This document shows, piece by piece, positions 46,841 to 59,040 of a stretch of DNA of 64,000 nt. The position numbers and the translations under genes were made by a program. Below the pieces are notes generated by a model. It saw only the letters and a program-made list of their open reading frames with translations, did no database searches and was not told where the DNA came from. How positions within the stretch are numbered: position 1 is the stretch's first letter; each line of letters begins with the position of its first letter. The stretch is from Branchiostoma floridae (lineage: Eukaryota > Chordata > Leptocardii > Amphioxiformes > Branchiostomatidae), in the NCBI RefSeq assembly GCF_000003815.2, contig NC_049981.1:23351862-23415861 (forward strand), read 5' to 3'.

Positions 46841-47530
46841 ATGGGGAGCACCGCATCCTCCGCGGCCACGGCCGCCACCAAGATAAGCGTCAAGCCCGCT
46901 CGAACGGCAAGGAGTACGAGTGCAGGCGGCGATCGTGACAACCATCGGCAGACGCGAAGGATCAGGAAACCCGATCAGATCTTGGAGGAGAACGTGCGAC
47001 TTCGGAAAAAGATACTGAAATTGGAAGAGCAACTGACGAACAGCAAGCTTAGCGGCGACGAGACCGTCACTCTAAGAAGGAGTAACGAAGAGCTAGCGAA
47101 GGAGGTGCAGCAGCTGAAGGGGCTGCTGATGGTGGTGGACGGCAGCCCGACGCTGTGTGTCCGCTCAACCTTCAGCATTAACAGCGCGCAGTCGGACCCT
47201 TCGGACGACAGACTCACCGGGGGCAGACAGAGCTGGGCGCATCAGTTCTCTCCCGACGATTCGACACAAGATCACCCCAACAGCTCGAGCCCGAGACGGA
47301 GACTGCTTTCCGAATCACGGATGAATAAACTTAGCAAACTGAGATCGCTACCCATCCAAGATGGCCACGGACTCTTCCCCATGAACGACATAGAAGCGTA
47401 TGGAAAAGGTATCGCTTTGGCGCGCACTGACGATCACAGAGAAAAGACTCTTGAAAACATCAGGTCCTACAGAGCGGGAAAAGAGCCAGCAAAACCCGGA
47501 GACGAGCAGGGAGAAGAGAATGGACAATGA
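46841..47530 (+). CDS. Unrecognised single-exon protein, myristoylation motif plus coiled coil
   Basis: A 229-aa intronless frame with a good start context (CAGCATGG). I do not recognise the family. MGSTASS at the N-terminus fits an N-myristoylation signal (Gly2, Ser/Thr at 6), followed by a basic Ala/Thr/Ser-rich stretch. Residues about 46-97 form a leucine-heptad coiled coil (ILEENVRLRKKILKLEEQL, then NEELAKEVQQLKGLL). The C-terminal half is hydrophilic, Ser/Asp/Arg-rich and probably disordered (SSSPRRRLLSES). Codon use is GC-rich relative to the AT-rich surroundings, which supports coding. It is isolated in a gene-poor region. It could be a membrane-tethered scaffold protein, but that is inference. 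An AATAAA at about 48294 is the nearest clear downstream signal. Confidence 0.65.
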   Translation: MGSTASSAATAATKISVKPARTARSTSAGGDRDNHRQTRRIRKPDQILEENVRLRKKILKLEEQLTNSKLSGDETVTLRRSNEELAKEVQQLKGLLMVVDGSPTLCVRSTFSINSAQSDPSDDRLTGGRQSWAHQFSPDDSTQDHPNSSSPRRRLLSESRMNKLSKLRSLPIQDGHGLFPMNDIEAYGKGIALARTDDHREKTLENIRSYRAGKEPAKPGDEQGEENGQ

Positions 47531-49500
47531 ATTGACGGGGTCATTTTCAAACTGTGATGAAATCTGTACATATTTATTTATTCATTTATTGAAGAAGCCA
47601 TCTTACGCTTTTGACCATGAGGTAAGAAGTAAGCGTCGTTTGTAGAAAATAATTCTGATTTCTGATTGAGCCATACGACAATGTGTGTTGCTGACTGATA
47701 TAGTGATCAAGACAGACTCCAGACATATATGAGTTAAACGAGAGATGCACCTGTCCTGTTCTGGAAGGGAAAGAGGAAATGTACAAAGCATCAGGAAATA
47801 ATTTTTGTACTTAGGTTTATTTATCTATGCTCTGTGATCATTTCAGCCAAGCTAAACTGAGGCAAAAATTCCAAATGTACCCATGTTTGTACTTCGTTTG
47901 GGTGCCTGGACATAGGCTAGCTCGACTATCCAATCGGATCCAGCTTTATCCAGTTGGGTCCATTTTTATTCTAGTCTAGCTTAACTATCCAGTCGAAACT
48001 AGTTTTATCCAGTCTAGGGCTCAGTAGTATCCGGCCAAACTTGACTTATTAAACTAAATTTGTATTTGGATCCATTCGGGTCTAGTTGGGTCCTGTTTTG
48101 AGATGGATGCTATTGCTTAGTGGACACAAGATTCGTTGTTTTACTCTGCAATGAAGAATCGTGAAATTGCTGCAAATCATGTACTATGTCAGAATTTGAT
48201 GAAAAAGAATACAGAACTGTGCGCAAGATATCTTGGAATACGAAATTGAAACAGTAAATGAATACTTTTTCTACTTGTATCAAATGTTGAGGAAATAAAT
48301 ATAAAGATATTAATAAATATAAAGATATTTGTATCGGAAAGCGCGTCAGTCTCGCATTTTTAAGTAGCATCAACAGTATGTATAGTTCGAAATATGTGAA
48401 TGTACACTATGGTGATTAAGTTTTCCATCTCTTATAAATCTAACCATTGAATGGGGAATCTTTATAAATACAGGTTGAATACGACAATTACACACAGAGG
48501 CACATACATACGCACAGTTGCCATGTGCTTATCTTATTTCTTTTGGACGCCTTTATAGTATGGCAAAGAACGTGTAGCTACGTCACCGTTTTCATACCGT
48601 CTTCAAATGTCTCTGACACGATTCCTTTAAAAAAAGCGAGGATAAAAATCTGATTTCACCGCAATCCATCCACTATGACGTCAAACTATAAAATTATGAC
48701 TGAGATAATAGGTGATTTCAATTTTCTTCCTGTAAATGTAATACTATACTGCGGTTGATATGATAATATGAAATTTGAAAGATTTCCGCTATTAAGTGGC
48801 TTATAACGTACGTCGCTGCGTCATTCTGGGCAGAATTATAAAGATCTTCAGTAAGATCTACTTCTGAGCGTGCCGTGCGGGCGAGAAGGCGGGATCAAAG
48901 CAAATCATACCTTAACATCATCAGTCGGTAATGAGCGCTACTGTGAAGCTAATTCGTTCTAGTGTCGGTGATGAGTTAAGTGACGTCTTTGATTGTCAGG
49001 GTTCTCTTCATCTTATCCGCTTGAATAGGAAAGCTGCCGCTCTTCAAAGGTGCATATGTATAATTACCAATCAGACGTAGCAGTCGGGCTTGCTTTGATA
49101 GTATTTGTGGGCGTTCACGTTTTGCTGGAGGTGTATGTAGGCATGGTTTGGGAAAGGAATTTGGCTCAAAAATATCAAACGTATTTGAGTTTTTAGATTT
49201 ATTTGATGACTTTATTTTTGAAAATGCCACCATTCAAAATTAATTATGACCATATTTAAGATACAAAACAACCAAAACTGCCTTGTACTGCCGTTATAAG
49301 CCACATTTTCTATTCAGCAATGGACACAATAAAGCCAGTAGCTCAGAGTGGTGGCGGTTCAATTTTTAATGTTGCTAATAAAAGTGGCTACGTTAACAGA
49401 GATAATCTGAAACAGATGTAGGTCTGGGCGGGTGAAATACAACTTGACTGCAGACAGAGAGAAGCGTGCTCTTTTACTGACTAGTGGGCGATCCCACCAA
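47531..49500. other. Intergenic
   Basis: No supported gene. At 47900-48090 a degenerate tandem motif (ACTATCCAGTCG / TTTATCCAGTTGGGTC) recurs several times. Confidence 0.4.
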
Positions 49501-49504
49501 GCGA

Positions 49505-49950
49505 GCAGGGGGTTTGTTTGTTTGTGCCTTTATTTCAACTTCATAGATACTCCATCGGCCTAATGGTACCATATCAAATTACATAGGATGGCCCGTGTTG
49601 GACCATCCTTTCACAATTCCATTCATAAAGCTGTGATGTTGTACATCATACACACATAATCTGTGACTGTCGGGTAAAATAGTACGGCTCAATTAATCAT
49701 ATGCTTTCCATTTCTCAACATATTCAAAATCTTTTAAAAATTGTTCTCTGTTAAGACAAATCTTTAAGATACTGTTTTAGAATCATTAAAGCAAAGTAGG
49801 AAGAGTAATTTTCACGTTGATAAAAGAACCCATAAAGGAATCAATATCAGATGCTGATGATATAGTAACATATGGAAACCATGACCATATGTTATTCCTA
49901 AGGGATATTCTTGACAATGTCTGTTGTACTGGCCCTTATTCTTGGTAAAA
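49505..49950 (-). mobile_element. 3' end of a truncated LINE-like element
   Basis: On the minus strand the end reads GTTGAAATAAAGGCACAAAC followed by more CAAA repeats, a polyadenylation signal with a short tandem tail. Upstream sequence is AT-rich with no clear frame. A similarly ended copy lies at the right edge (63650-63975). Confidence 0.5.
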
Positions 49951-50084
49951 CATGGCATAGTATGTATAACTTGGCGGATAAAAAAAAGTGAATGATATAT
50001 AGTACACGCAAATAATGCCCAAACACCCTGTATTATATTCGCTAAACCACCGTTAATGTGCTGTACGATAGACAGTTCACGTGT

Positions 50085-53000
50085 CTACTTGTCCGCGGTG
50101 TTTTTGGTGCACCAGTACAGGGCGCTCAAACGGGGAACCTCCAGGTGGCCGCCATTTTGTTCCACCGCAGGGTTGGCAGCCAACAGTTTGCGCATGCTCT
50201 CTGCACACTCCTCCCTGACCTCTGTCTCCCTGGCAGTGGCGCTGAAAGTCATAAAGAGCTGCACCACAGACTCGATGTCAGGCTGGAAAAACATAGACAC
50301 ATCAACTTCATGAGCAGAGGTAATCTCCCAGCAGATCCTACGGTAGCATAAGACAGTATCAAAAGCTGCCAGTGGAGTGAAGCCGGCTTAGGAGTGTGTT
50401 TTGCTACATGGCAAATTGACACCTCTTGGCTGACTACACTCCTTGGCCAGTTTGTTACTATCTTATGCCGTTGTAGGATCTGCTTGGAGATTAGAGGGCA
50501 CCCTCATTGAACCGGGACGGAGGGCGATATAAGCTGCTCGGCTTTTCGACCAATTACTGGTGTCCGATGTTCACATTGCCACGAGTTATGCAGTAATTGC
50601 TAAAAGTTGACTTGTACTTTGTATGAAGGAGATTTATAGAAGTGATTCATAAATCGGGTATACGTAATGCAACACACCAACTTTTTGCACAATTTCCTTT
50701 CTATCACTACATCTCCATGTTCTCCTGCCTTTGTCGTAAAGTCGAGTAAGGGAAGCAGACTGGCAAAAACCTCTCTACACAACGGTTACGATTACAAAGG
50801 GTGCACATTTACTGTGCACGTTCTCCATGACACCATCGCCTACTTCCAACAGTTCCTTTGTAAGAAAGCCCATAATTCCCATTTTCCTAGCTCTACCAGA
50901 CTCCCGCCTGGATTTTGTCTGAATTAGGAACACAAGCCTAGTAGGAACAAATTGGCATAGGAGTGAACAGACCAGCTGGATACACTGCAAAACACTGATG
51001 ACTGAAAACCCATAGTAACTTATTTGTTCCTGTTTGGCCAAATCCTTCTCTTTTTTTATCCAGCTGACACGTCTGGCCCCGCCTGGAGACTAAAATTTTC
51101 CATAGAATGTTCGAAATTGCAACTTTTTTATAAGACTTAACAAGGCACAATTGAAAGGCCATTATGCTTACGAGAATGTCCTGTTTCTCCCACGGCATGA
51201 CGTGCTCCTGTAGCGGGGAGAAGAGCGGAGCCTCCCCGAAGCAGGCCTGCCAACTGGTGTCCTGCAGCGTGTTGATGAAGTACTCCGGACAGCCGGGGTA
51301 CTTGTACTTCCGGATCACCTCGAACACCGTGTGGACCAGCGGCGAAGCCTCGTCGTCCACGGAGAACAGGATTCCTTTTGGTTTGGAAAAGACAGACGTG
51401 TTTGGGTCAGTAAGGGTTAACTATCGCTACAAGCATAAGCTGGTGGTTCCGAACAAAGTTCTGAGAATTAGAGGCCGATAGTCCAGCCCCTGTACTCATC
51501 AGCAAAAACTCATCAACAAAATTTCTCTCTGGCAGGCACCACGTTTCCTGACAAAAGCCACGGTTATTAGTAAAAGCACATGTAAATTAGGATTATTGAA
51601 GGATGTTAAAATAGATTTATATCACATAAGATATTATCGTTTGCAGATGCATACATACCGTGTCAATGCCCAAATCCTATGTATGACACTGAAAGGTGGT
51701 CATTCATTCCCATGTAGCTTAGGAGTTTCGTAGACTGTTTGCTCCATATATAAGAGAGCAATGGTTTGTCATAGTAAGCCGACATTGACTTTTTTTATGG
51801 ATGACGCATGACTTTTTGCACATTTCATTCCACACGTCTTTTTTTTTCTTTTATAGCACATTCGCATCATTTTGTGATTGGCCAAAAGATATCACCCATA
51901 AAATCAAGTCAATGTGGCCTAGGCACATTCCAAAAGCCCTGCCATTCTGGGCGTTACTACATATCCTTTGGATATGCAGTGATCATATACCACTGTTGAC
52001 TGTCACCTCACGCCCCCTGGCGTCCCTCATCAACAATACAGACCGTCGCACAGCTACACTGTCTTGCCCCCTCTGTAAATTTGTAAAGGGGGGAAACAAA
52101 CAAACGAGGGTAATGTGTCGTGGTACCAAATCTCCCGCCGGGCACGAGGACGCGGTTCACCTCACGAAGCGCTGTAACGTTTGCGATGAAGTGGAAACTC
52201 TGGGACGAGATCACGGCCTATGTGAGAAACAACAAAAAAGAAAGAACGGTCGTTCTTGAGTGAGTGAAAATACGATAAAGTTAACCTTGCATGGAACAGC
52301 AAGTCTCATAATTCCATCGGGTGCCATGATACCTCCTTATCAAAATCGTTGTTATGTTGGCCCTCTCAAGATTGTCTTGAATACCTAAACACCTGAAGTA
52401 TGCGAGCATATAACTCAGAACTCATAGTATGATGCTAAACTTACTTCCAGCAGAAAGGTATATACGGACGGTAAAAAAAACAAATTAAAAAGGGTCTTTA
52501 TTTTGTTTATGTACATGAGGAGAAGACCTTGATAAGCGGGTCTGCTTTTTGTCTTATGCTCTTTAAAAAATGTGAATAAAAAAAAATAACCAATCGCTTC
52601 AGAACGGAAACTTGTGAGATTTATAGACACGTGATCTTATTAACACGTGATTTTCCGGATATGTGACGTCAGCAATTGCTCAAACGTGGCAGGAAAGGGA
52701 ACGCCCACCTGCTCTGTTCGATGATGGCTGGAGTGCCCTGATGTAAATGGCTTCCTTTAATTTATATCTCTTACAAAATAGTCCTGACTTTGTCCAGTGA
52801 AACGGTATGGTCCGGTGATTCAATGTGGATGTGTTGAGAAGAAGACACATCCACATTGAATCACCGGGCCATACCATTTCACTGGACAAAGTCATAAGAA
52901 GAAGGTGACACTGGTCGTTTGAGAAAATGTGATCTGTGTATATCTTTGTGTTGCATTATAGATATGAGCTTCCGTGAAAATACCATAGGACTACTGATGC

Positions 53001-54575
53001 TACGTGGCACATTACTTCAAATCACTTTAAACGTGGCGGTGTCATGGCACCCGGGGGAATTATGTAATGTATGAGAGTCAATGTTAATGATAATATAGAC
53101 TACAAAATGTTTGTTGCACAACTAGTGTTTATTCCACCTAATACTACAGATTGCAGAGTGCCGGTCTTACCTTGACCGAGTTGTCGGGAAGCGGGATGGA
53201 CTCGCACGGGCCGACGAACGTGTCCACCCCGGGCACCGCAGCCTTCAGCTGCTCCAGCATGCCGGCGACAGGGTCCAGGGCGGCGAGACGCGCGTCCTGG
53301 CAAACAACAGTTAAGTTTTTATATTGACATCATTATTGCATTACCTGTTTCAACACATTCATATATCATATCATATCATATCATTTCATATCATATCATA
53401 TCAATGTCATTGGATAAGAGGCATTTTTGCCTACATGATCCGCTTCTAAAAACTAATGTCCAGAGTTTCTAAAGAGAGAGTTTATGATGAGAGTTTTGGG
53501 GGTTAGGCGTGTACTCCACTGGTACCCCCTCCAGTGACTGTCCAGCTTTGACCTGAAAGTCTTGACAGATCGGCAGCTACAACATATTCAACCAATTAAA
53601 GGGGCGTGGCTATAATTTTGCAACATACAAAACCCAGTAACTACACGAAGTGCCTCAACATACCTTCCCCAGTATATCCTTGATAACACTGGTACACTTT
53701 CCGGTTCCGGCTCCAACGTCCAGCACAGTGTAAGTGAAGGAAGGATCCTGGTCGCACAGATCGTTGTCCAGGACACCTAGCTGCCGGAGGAGGTACTCCA
53801 CCCCCGCACGGTCATGGGCCGGTCGGACCTTCTCGTAAACATCGTTCTGCAGAGGGTTCAAATTTCATCAGGTTAAGTGACATTCATACTACGCAGCCCT
53901 GCTTAAACTGTCCTAAATTTGGCTTTGTACGGTGGTGTTTTTATATCTCCATGACAAATGAAGATACACATGTGTGTCTGTATGTGTGTGTGCCATGTCC
54001 AGATGTTTGTAATCAGCATAACTCAAGAACCTCTTGATGGTTTACAATGATATCTAGTATGTAGGTAGGTGTTGAAAACACGAAGGCCATGGTTGATGTT
54101 GGCCACCCTAGTATATTACCTTGTTACTGCAGCAGAATTTCCGTTTTTTTTAAATCTTTTGACCTGGGCATACCTGGTCTTGATTTCTTTTTGGCAGATA
54201 GCTTGTGACGTAAGGAAGAAGAGGTGTTTGGGCCCCCTAGCAGATCTCTTTGGAACTTCAGGGGCATTTTTGTCAAAATCTTCCGAGGAATATATATAGA
54301 GAGAGAGAGACACACAAAACAACGACGGATTTCCATGATATTTACTATGCATGTATCTTAGGCAGAGATGTACCTAATGATGTACACATTATGCAGGTTA
54401 GGAGGAGATGGTTTTTATATCACCATGCACATCATTTTTATGAGTTTATAAAAGATTATTCGGTTTCTATGTTCTAAAACTCACCGTGGTTTTCCACATC
54501 TCCCTGGCGGCGTCCTTATGGATTTCTTCCTTCATACTCATGATGCCGTCTTCCGTCTTATTCTTGAAATTTTCT
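50085..54575 (-). CDS. Class I SAM-dependent methyltransferase (type 11 domain), first exon not found
   Basis: Six exons: 54485-54575, 53664-53846, 53171-53296, 52127-52217, 51172-51374 and 50085-50282 (stop TAG). All are GT-AG and all phases close to 297 codons. Motif I is VLDVGAGTGKCTSVI (SAM glycine loop), then LAALDPVAGML, ESIPLPDNSVK, and SQSFHFIANVTALREVNRVL followed by VPGGRFG. The C-terminal part includes YPGCPEYFINTLQDTSWQAC and ends LSALYWCTKNTADK. The layout fits small soluble methyltransferases of the trans-aconitate/UbiE-like group; the substrate cannot be told. The leftmost base of exon 54575 belongs to a codon begun upstream, so a further 5' exon is expected, unless translation starts at the internal Met at 54541. 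One intron contains the foldback at 52785-52894. Confidence 0.85.
52785..52894. repeat. Near-perfect 50-bp foldback with 10-nt loop
   Basis: The left arm 52785-52834 starts TGACTTTGTCCAGTGAAA. The right arm 52845-52894 is its reverse complement at 48 of 50 positions, and 52835-52844 is the loop. It lies in the methyltransferase intron between exons 53171-53296 and 52127-52217. No obvious target duplication is seen. Confidence 0.92.
53363..53403. repeat. (ATATC)n microsatellite
   Basis: About eight 5-bp units with one variant, in the methyltransferase intron. Confidence 0.9.
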
Positions 54576-55029
54576 CTGCAAAACACGAATTGAAAGAAAG
54601 CCACTTGAAAAAAATAACAAATTTACATCCTCAGACATCACTCCCATGAACACTAATGTGTAAACTTACACAAGTTTAGCATATCTAATAAACATCACAT
54701 ACATGTACCACTCCAGATCTTGTTTGTCCTGTTGTAATCTCAGACATGAGATACCCGTTACCAGGGCCTTTGTCACCAATATAATATAGGAGTGAATAAT
54801 TGATAAGGAACCACGCAGGCCTTTGTTTGCGTCGGGCTGCATACAGAAACAAGTGTTCGGAGACCTTATGCCTCCACGAACTATTCAGAACTATCAATTA
54901 TAAAAAGATGGTTGCAAAGTGGTATGATTTATTTTCGAGGTCCTTATTCTGGCATAGGGGCAAACAGGGCACTGCATGAAAACCAAGTTTACGGGGTAGA
55001 AACTCCTGGGCATACACCCAGAAATTCGA

Positions 55030-55340
55030 AATAATGAATGAATGAAAGACCTTTATTGTACATTCATGCCTCGACGGGCTAGGTACAGGTCACTGATAAC
55101 AGACATAACAGACATATGCAGAGACAACAAGATACAATCTAACTAATTTTAGGTACTAAGCTAACAGGTTGGTTGACATCTTCTCGCTTCTTTGTACAGG
55201 TGTAGATATAGGAACAGATAATGTTTGATATACAGGGTTTATCTAGGCGCATCAAAAATAGAAATTTATCCGTTGCATTAAGATGTTCAAAATATGGGAA
55301 CTCTTTTCTGATATATTCATAATAATAATCACCTGGTGTA
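55030..55340 (-). mobile_element. Second copy of the LINE 3' end seen at 7.5 kb
   Basis: AATGAATGAATGAAAGACCTT followed by GGGCTAGGTACAGGTCAC mirrors 7490-7550, and later blocks (AAATTTATCCGTT..., AAATATGGGAACTC) correspond loosely to 7715-7760. No intact frame remains. Confidence 0.65.
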
Positions 55341-55344
55341 TTTT

Positions 55345-55430
55345 GTCAGCCAGTAGGTACCCAAATTATAAGTAATGGGGCTGTTTATCGTGGCCCCAGT
55401 TTTACGTCCCTCCCGGAAGACGATTTCGTG
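55345..55430. repeat. Interspersed motif shared with 37660-37750
   Basis: CAGCCAGTAGGTACCCA, AGTAATGGGGCTG and CGTGG...TTTTACGT occur at both places. Nature unknown. Confidence 0.6.
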
Positions 55431-55504
55431 GAAAGCTCCGTGAGGCAAAAAGAATACGTTTCCTCACCCCTAGTGTACTATAGACTTTATTTGTCTAATT
55501 TCTA

Positions 55505-58500
55505 CAATTGTTTGTTTGTTGTTTGTTTTATTGCGATCTCCATTTGTGTACATTATCATGACACTAATCTTCCTGGAGTCATACATACAAAAGAAAAAAT
55601 GAAATACGTAAAATGAAAAACAACTTAACAACAACTGCAGATGATTTAGCGTAAAATCATAAGCAGAGGTCAGAGGTCAAAATAAAGAAACCAAAGTGAT
55701 CATACATTACAAAAAAATGAATAGCAGGAGAACTTAACTTAATTGAATGAACACAGATCCAATCAAAAGTAAATCATTATGATAACAAAACATAGATATC
55801 GAACTTAGATACTGAAAATTTAAAAGTGTTACCACCATAACTTTAAGGGTTGCCTTTTGTCTCGTGTTTTTGCAAGATCTCTGATCCTTGATTTGAAATC
55901 AGTGTGGTTGCTTGATGTCATTGTGTTTGGTAATGTGTTATAATTATGATATAAGTTTGGATGCTTCTGTAGCCAAACGTCCTTGTTTTAGTGTTTGTTT
56001 TGGGTTTTGATTGAGTGAATGCTCCTCTAGTAGACAGCCTCGTGTGATGCTCATGTGTTGATTGAATTGTTTGTAATTGCTTGATGATGCATTGGGGTTG
56101 CATTTCCTTAACAATTTTGTGAAATGCACATACGGTATTTGTAAAAAGTCTTTCTTTAACAGTTTGCGTGTGTAGATCTTCCAATTTGGTTTCAAAGGAT
56201 TTGTTTGTGGCCAGGCGAGCAGCGTGATTTTGGATCACCTGAAGTTTATCTAAGTGTGTTTGTGGTGCGGAGGACAGTAGTGCGGAGCAGTAATCAATGT
56301 GTGATAAGACCAGGGTTTGAAGAACCGTTCTTAATATACTTTTTGTAAAGAACTTTCTGTGTCGTCTTATTGTGGCTAGTATGCCTACCATTTTCATCTT
56401 CGTTTTGTCGATATGCGATGCCCATGTGAGTCGTTGGTCTATGGTGAAGCCTGTGTGATGTCGGTTCCTTCAATTCTTAGTTCTAATTTGGGGTTCCGTT
56501 TTAGTTTTTGTTGCGTACCTATCATTATTGATTTTGTTTCGCCAATGTTGTGAACAAGTTGATTAATTTTTACCCACTTCCAGATACGCTCCAAGTCAGT
56601 CTGCAATTTGTTATGATTTCAATTGTGCCACGGTGGGAGCCGATGCTGAGGGCGTTGAGTCATCAGCATACATAACTACTATACTATTTGTAACTGCGGG
56701 GAGATCATTAACAAATATAGAAAATAGCAGTGGACCCAGGCAGCTGTCATGGGGTACGCCGCATCTAGTTTCTCTATAAGAGGAAAAACAACCGTTAACG
56801 AATACAGCTTGTTTTCTGTTGCCAAGATAACCCTCTACCCACTGGATTGCAGATTTTTCAAAACCATAGCTCTTTAGCTTGGCTAAACAAATGTCGTGGT
56901 TAATAATATCAAATGCCGCGCTAAAATCTAGCATAACGGCGCCAACCAAATTCCCTTTATCTATCTCCCCCAACCAGTAGTCAGACATTTGTATAAGGGC
57001 ACTAGCTGTAGAGTGTGATTTTCTATACGCATGCTGGTTCTCGGAAATTATGTCATTGGAAATAAGGTAAGTTTGAATTTGTTTCTGGCATATCCTTTCC
57101 ATGACCTTACTTATTGCTGGTAACAGGCTAATGGGGCGACTGTTAGGTCCGTTAAGCGGGCCGGATTTATTCTTTATAAGTGGTAGAACCTTTGCTACCT
57201 TGCATTGTGAAGGGAAGATGCCTTGCCTGATGGAACAGTTAAATATGTGACATAATGGGGAAGCAATGTGATCTGCGCAAAGTTTCAACAAAGTGTTGTC
57301 AATATTGTCGTGGCCAGTAGCATTACCTGGGGGCAGTGTTTTCAACAACGCGTGCACCTGCTCAACTGTTACATATTGAAAGGAGAAGGAACAGTTCTTA
57401 TTAGCCATGATATATTCTTCTATGGGTGCTACTGAGTTCGCTATGTCCGGGTTATCATCTTTGGAGAGTTTTTGTATTTTTTCAATGAAATATTCGTTGA
57501 AATATTCAGCGATTTCAGCTGGTTTTGTCGGTATTTGTCCGTCCACTTCAATGGAATTCGGTGCACTTGAATTGTTTTTACCTAACATTCCATTAACAAC
57601 TTTCCAGAGTTGCTTGCTGTCTTTAGTGCTACTGCATGATTCAATTTGTTCCTTGTAGAAGGCTTTCTTCCTCTTTCTGTTTCATTTACTACTAAATTCC
57701 TAAGTCTTCTGTAGATCTTGTGGTCTGATTCCATTCCCGACACCTGTGCTTCACGTTTTGCGTTGACACGCTGTGCCATGAGTTCTCGAAGGTCGCCGTC
57801 TACCCACTGGGCGGGCGACGCCCTTACTGAACACTTTCTGACAGGAGCGTGTTTGTCGCATGTTTGTGTGAAAAGAGCCATGAAACACTCCAAAGCGTCT
57901 TCTACACAGTCTTCATTTTGCACTAGGTGCCATGGAACAAACAATATATCTAACAGGAATTCATCTAGGTTGAATCGTTTGTACGAACGTTTTTGTACGA
58001 TTTTCGGTTGGCCCCTTGGAACTTTCGTTTTGCGAGTTGTGTGCATAAGATTATGGTCTGAACATCCTAGTGGGACGGACTGTGTGCTTGTTAGTTTTTC
58101 AGGCCTGTTTGAAAAAAATTAGATCTATACAAGAAGAGCTTACTGAACCACTGGAAGTCTTGACTATTCTAGTTGCTTGATTAACCATTTGCTTAATATT
58201 CAATATTGTGGACTCTAGGTAAAGTTTGTCTCTTAAGGTACAGGTCATGTTTGTCCAGTTTATATTAAAATCACCTAGTATTAATACTTTTTGTTCTGTT
58301 TTTGCCGCCAAATCAAATGCCTGTATGATTCTATTGAGGTAGTCCAACTTGGCACTTGGAGGCCTGTATAGGCATCCTACCAAGATTGGCTGTGTGTGTG
58401 GAATGTGTATCTGCGCCCAGATAAGTTCAATTTCGGGGGTTTCCAAGTCAAACCGTCTTTTATACGGAATATTGTTTTTTATGTACATGGCGACACACCC

Positions 58501-59040
58501 TCCTTTGTTATTACGGTCTTTGCGTAAGATAGTGTAATCGCCGGCGTTAAGTGCTCCGTCATACACACTGTTGTCTAAGTGTGATTCAGAAATTGCGAGA
58601 ATGTGTAGGTTGTTCGTGTACAATACATTAGCGATCTCTTGAACCTTATTACGTAAGCTGTTAATATTTATATGGCCTATATGCAGTCCTTTATGTGCCA
58701 AATTCAGGTCTATGGGTCCAGTGTTCGTCTGGACATCTCCATCCAGCCAGCAATGCCAGTGTCGCAAGGAGTTTAGACACATTTTTCATATGATGGCTCG
58801 ATGTTGATGGGTTAGTGTCTCTAACTTCAGTGTTGCGCTTAGATGTAGCAATGTTGCTAACAGCGTAGATTCCGCACAGAGCGAGGGATGGGGGTCGACG
58901 TGGTGCAATCTGCCATCTGTCCGTCGATTCCGCTTTACTTGACTCTAGTGTGCAGGTGACTTTAGGTAATAAAGCTATTGTAATTACAGCCAAGAGCTGC
59001 ACGATCACTTACATTTTTTTCTAGTAATGACATCTTAATA
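55505..59040 (-). mobile_element. CR1/jockey-type non-LTR retrotransposon, frame-broken
   Basis: Read leftward. A short N-terminal frame (from 59008) ends near a degraded 2A-like motif. An APE-type endonuclease frame follows (58782-58099: GHININSLRNK, ISESHLD, LILGDFNIN, SSCIDLIF), and its SDHNL histidine motif falls in another frame. A linker frame (58046-57582) leads to reverse transcriptase (57588-56611: LLPAISKVMER, LDFSAAFDIINHD, CGVPHDSCLGPLLFS, YADDS). A C-terminal frame follows (56397-55918: LSHIDYCSALLSSAPQTHLD). The usual QG of the GVPQGS box is HD here. At least four frame breaks show it is inactive. The 3' end carries GCAATAAAACAAACAACAAA. Target duplication not identified. Confidence 0.9.
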
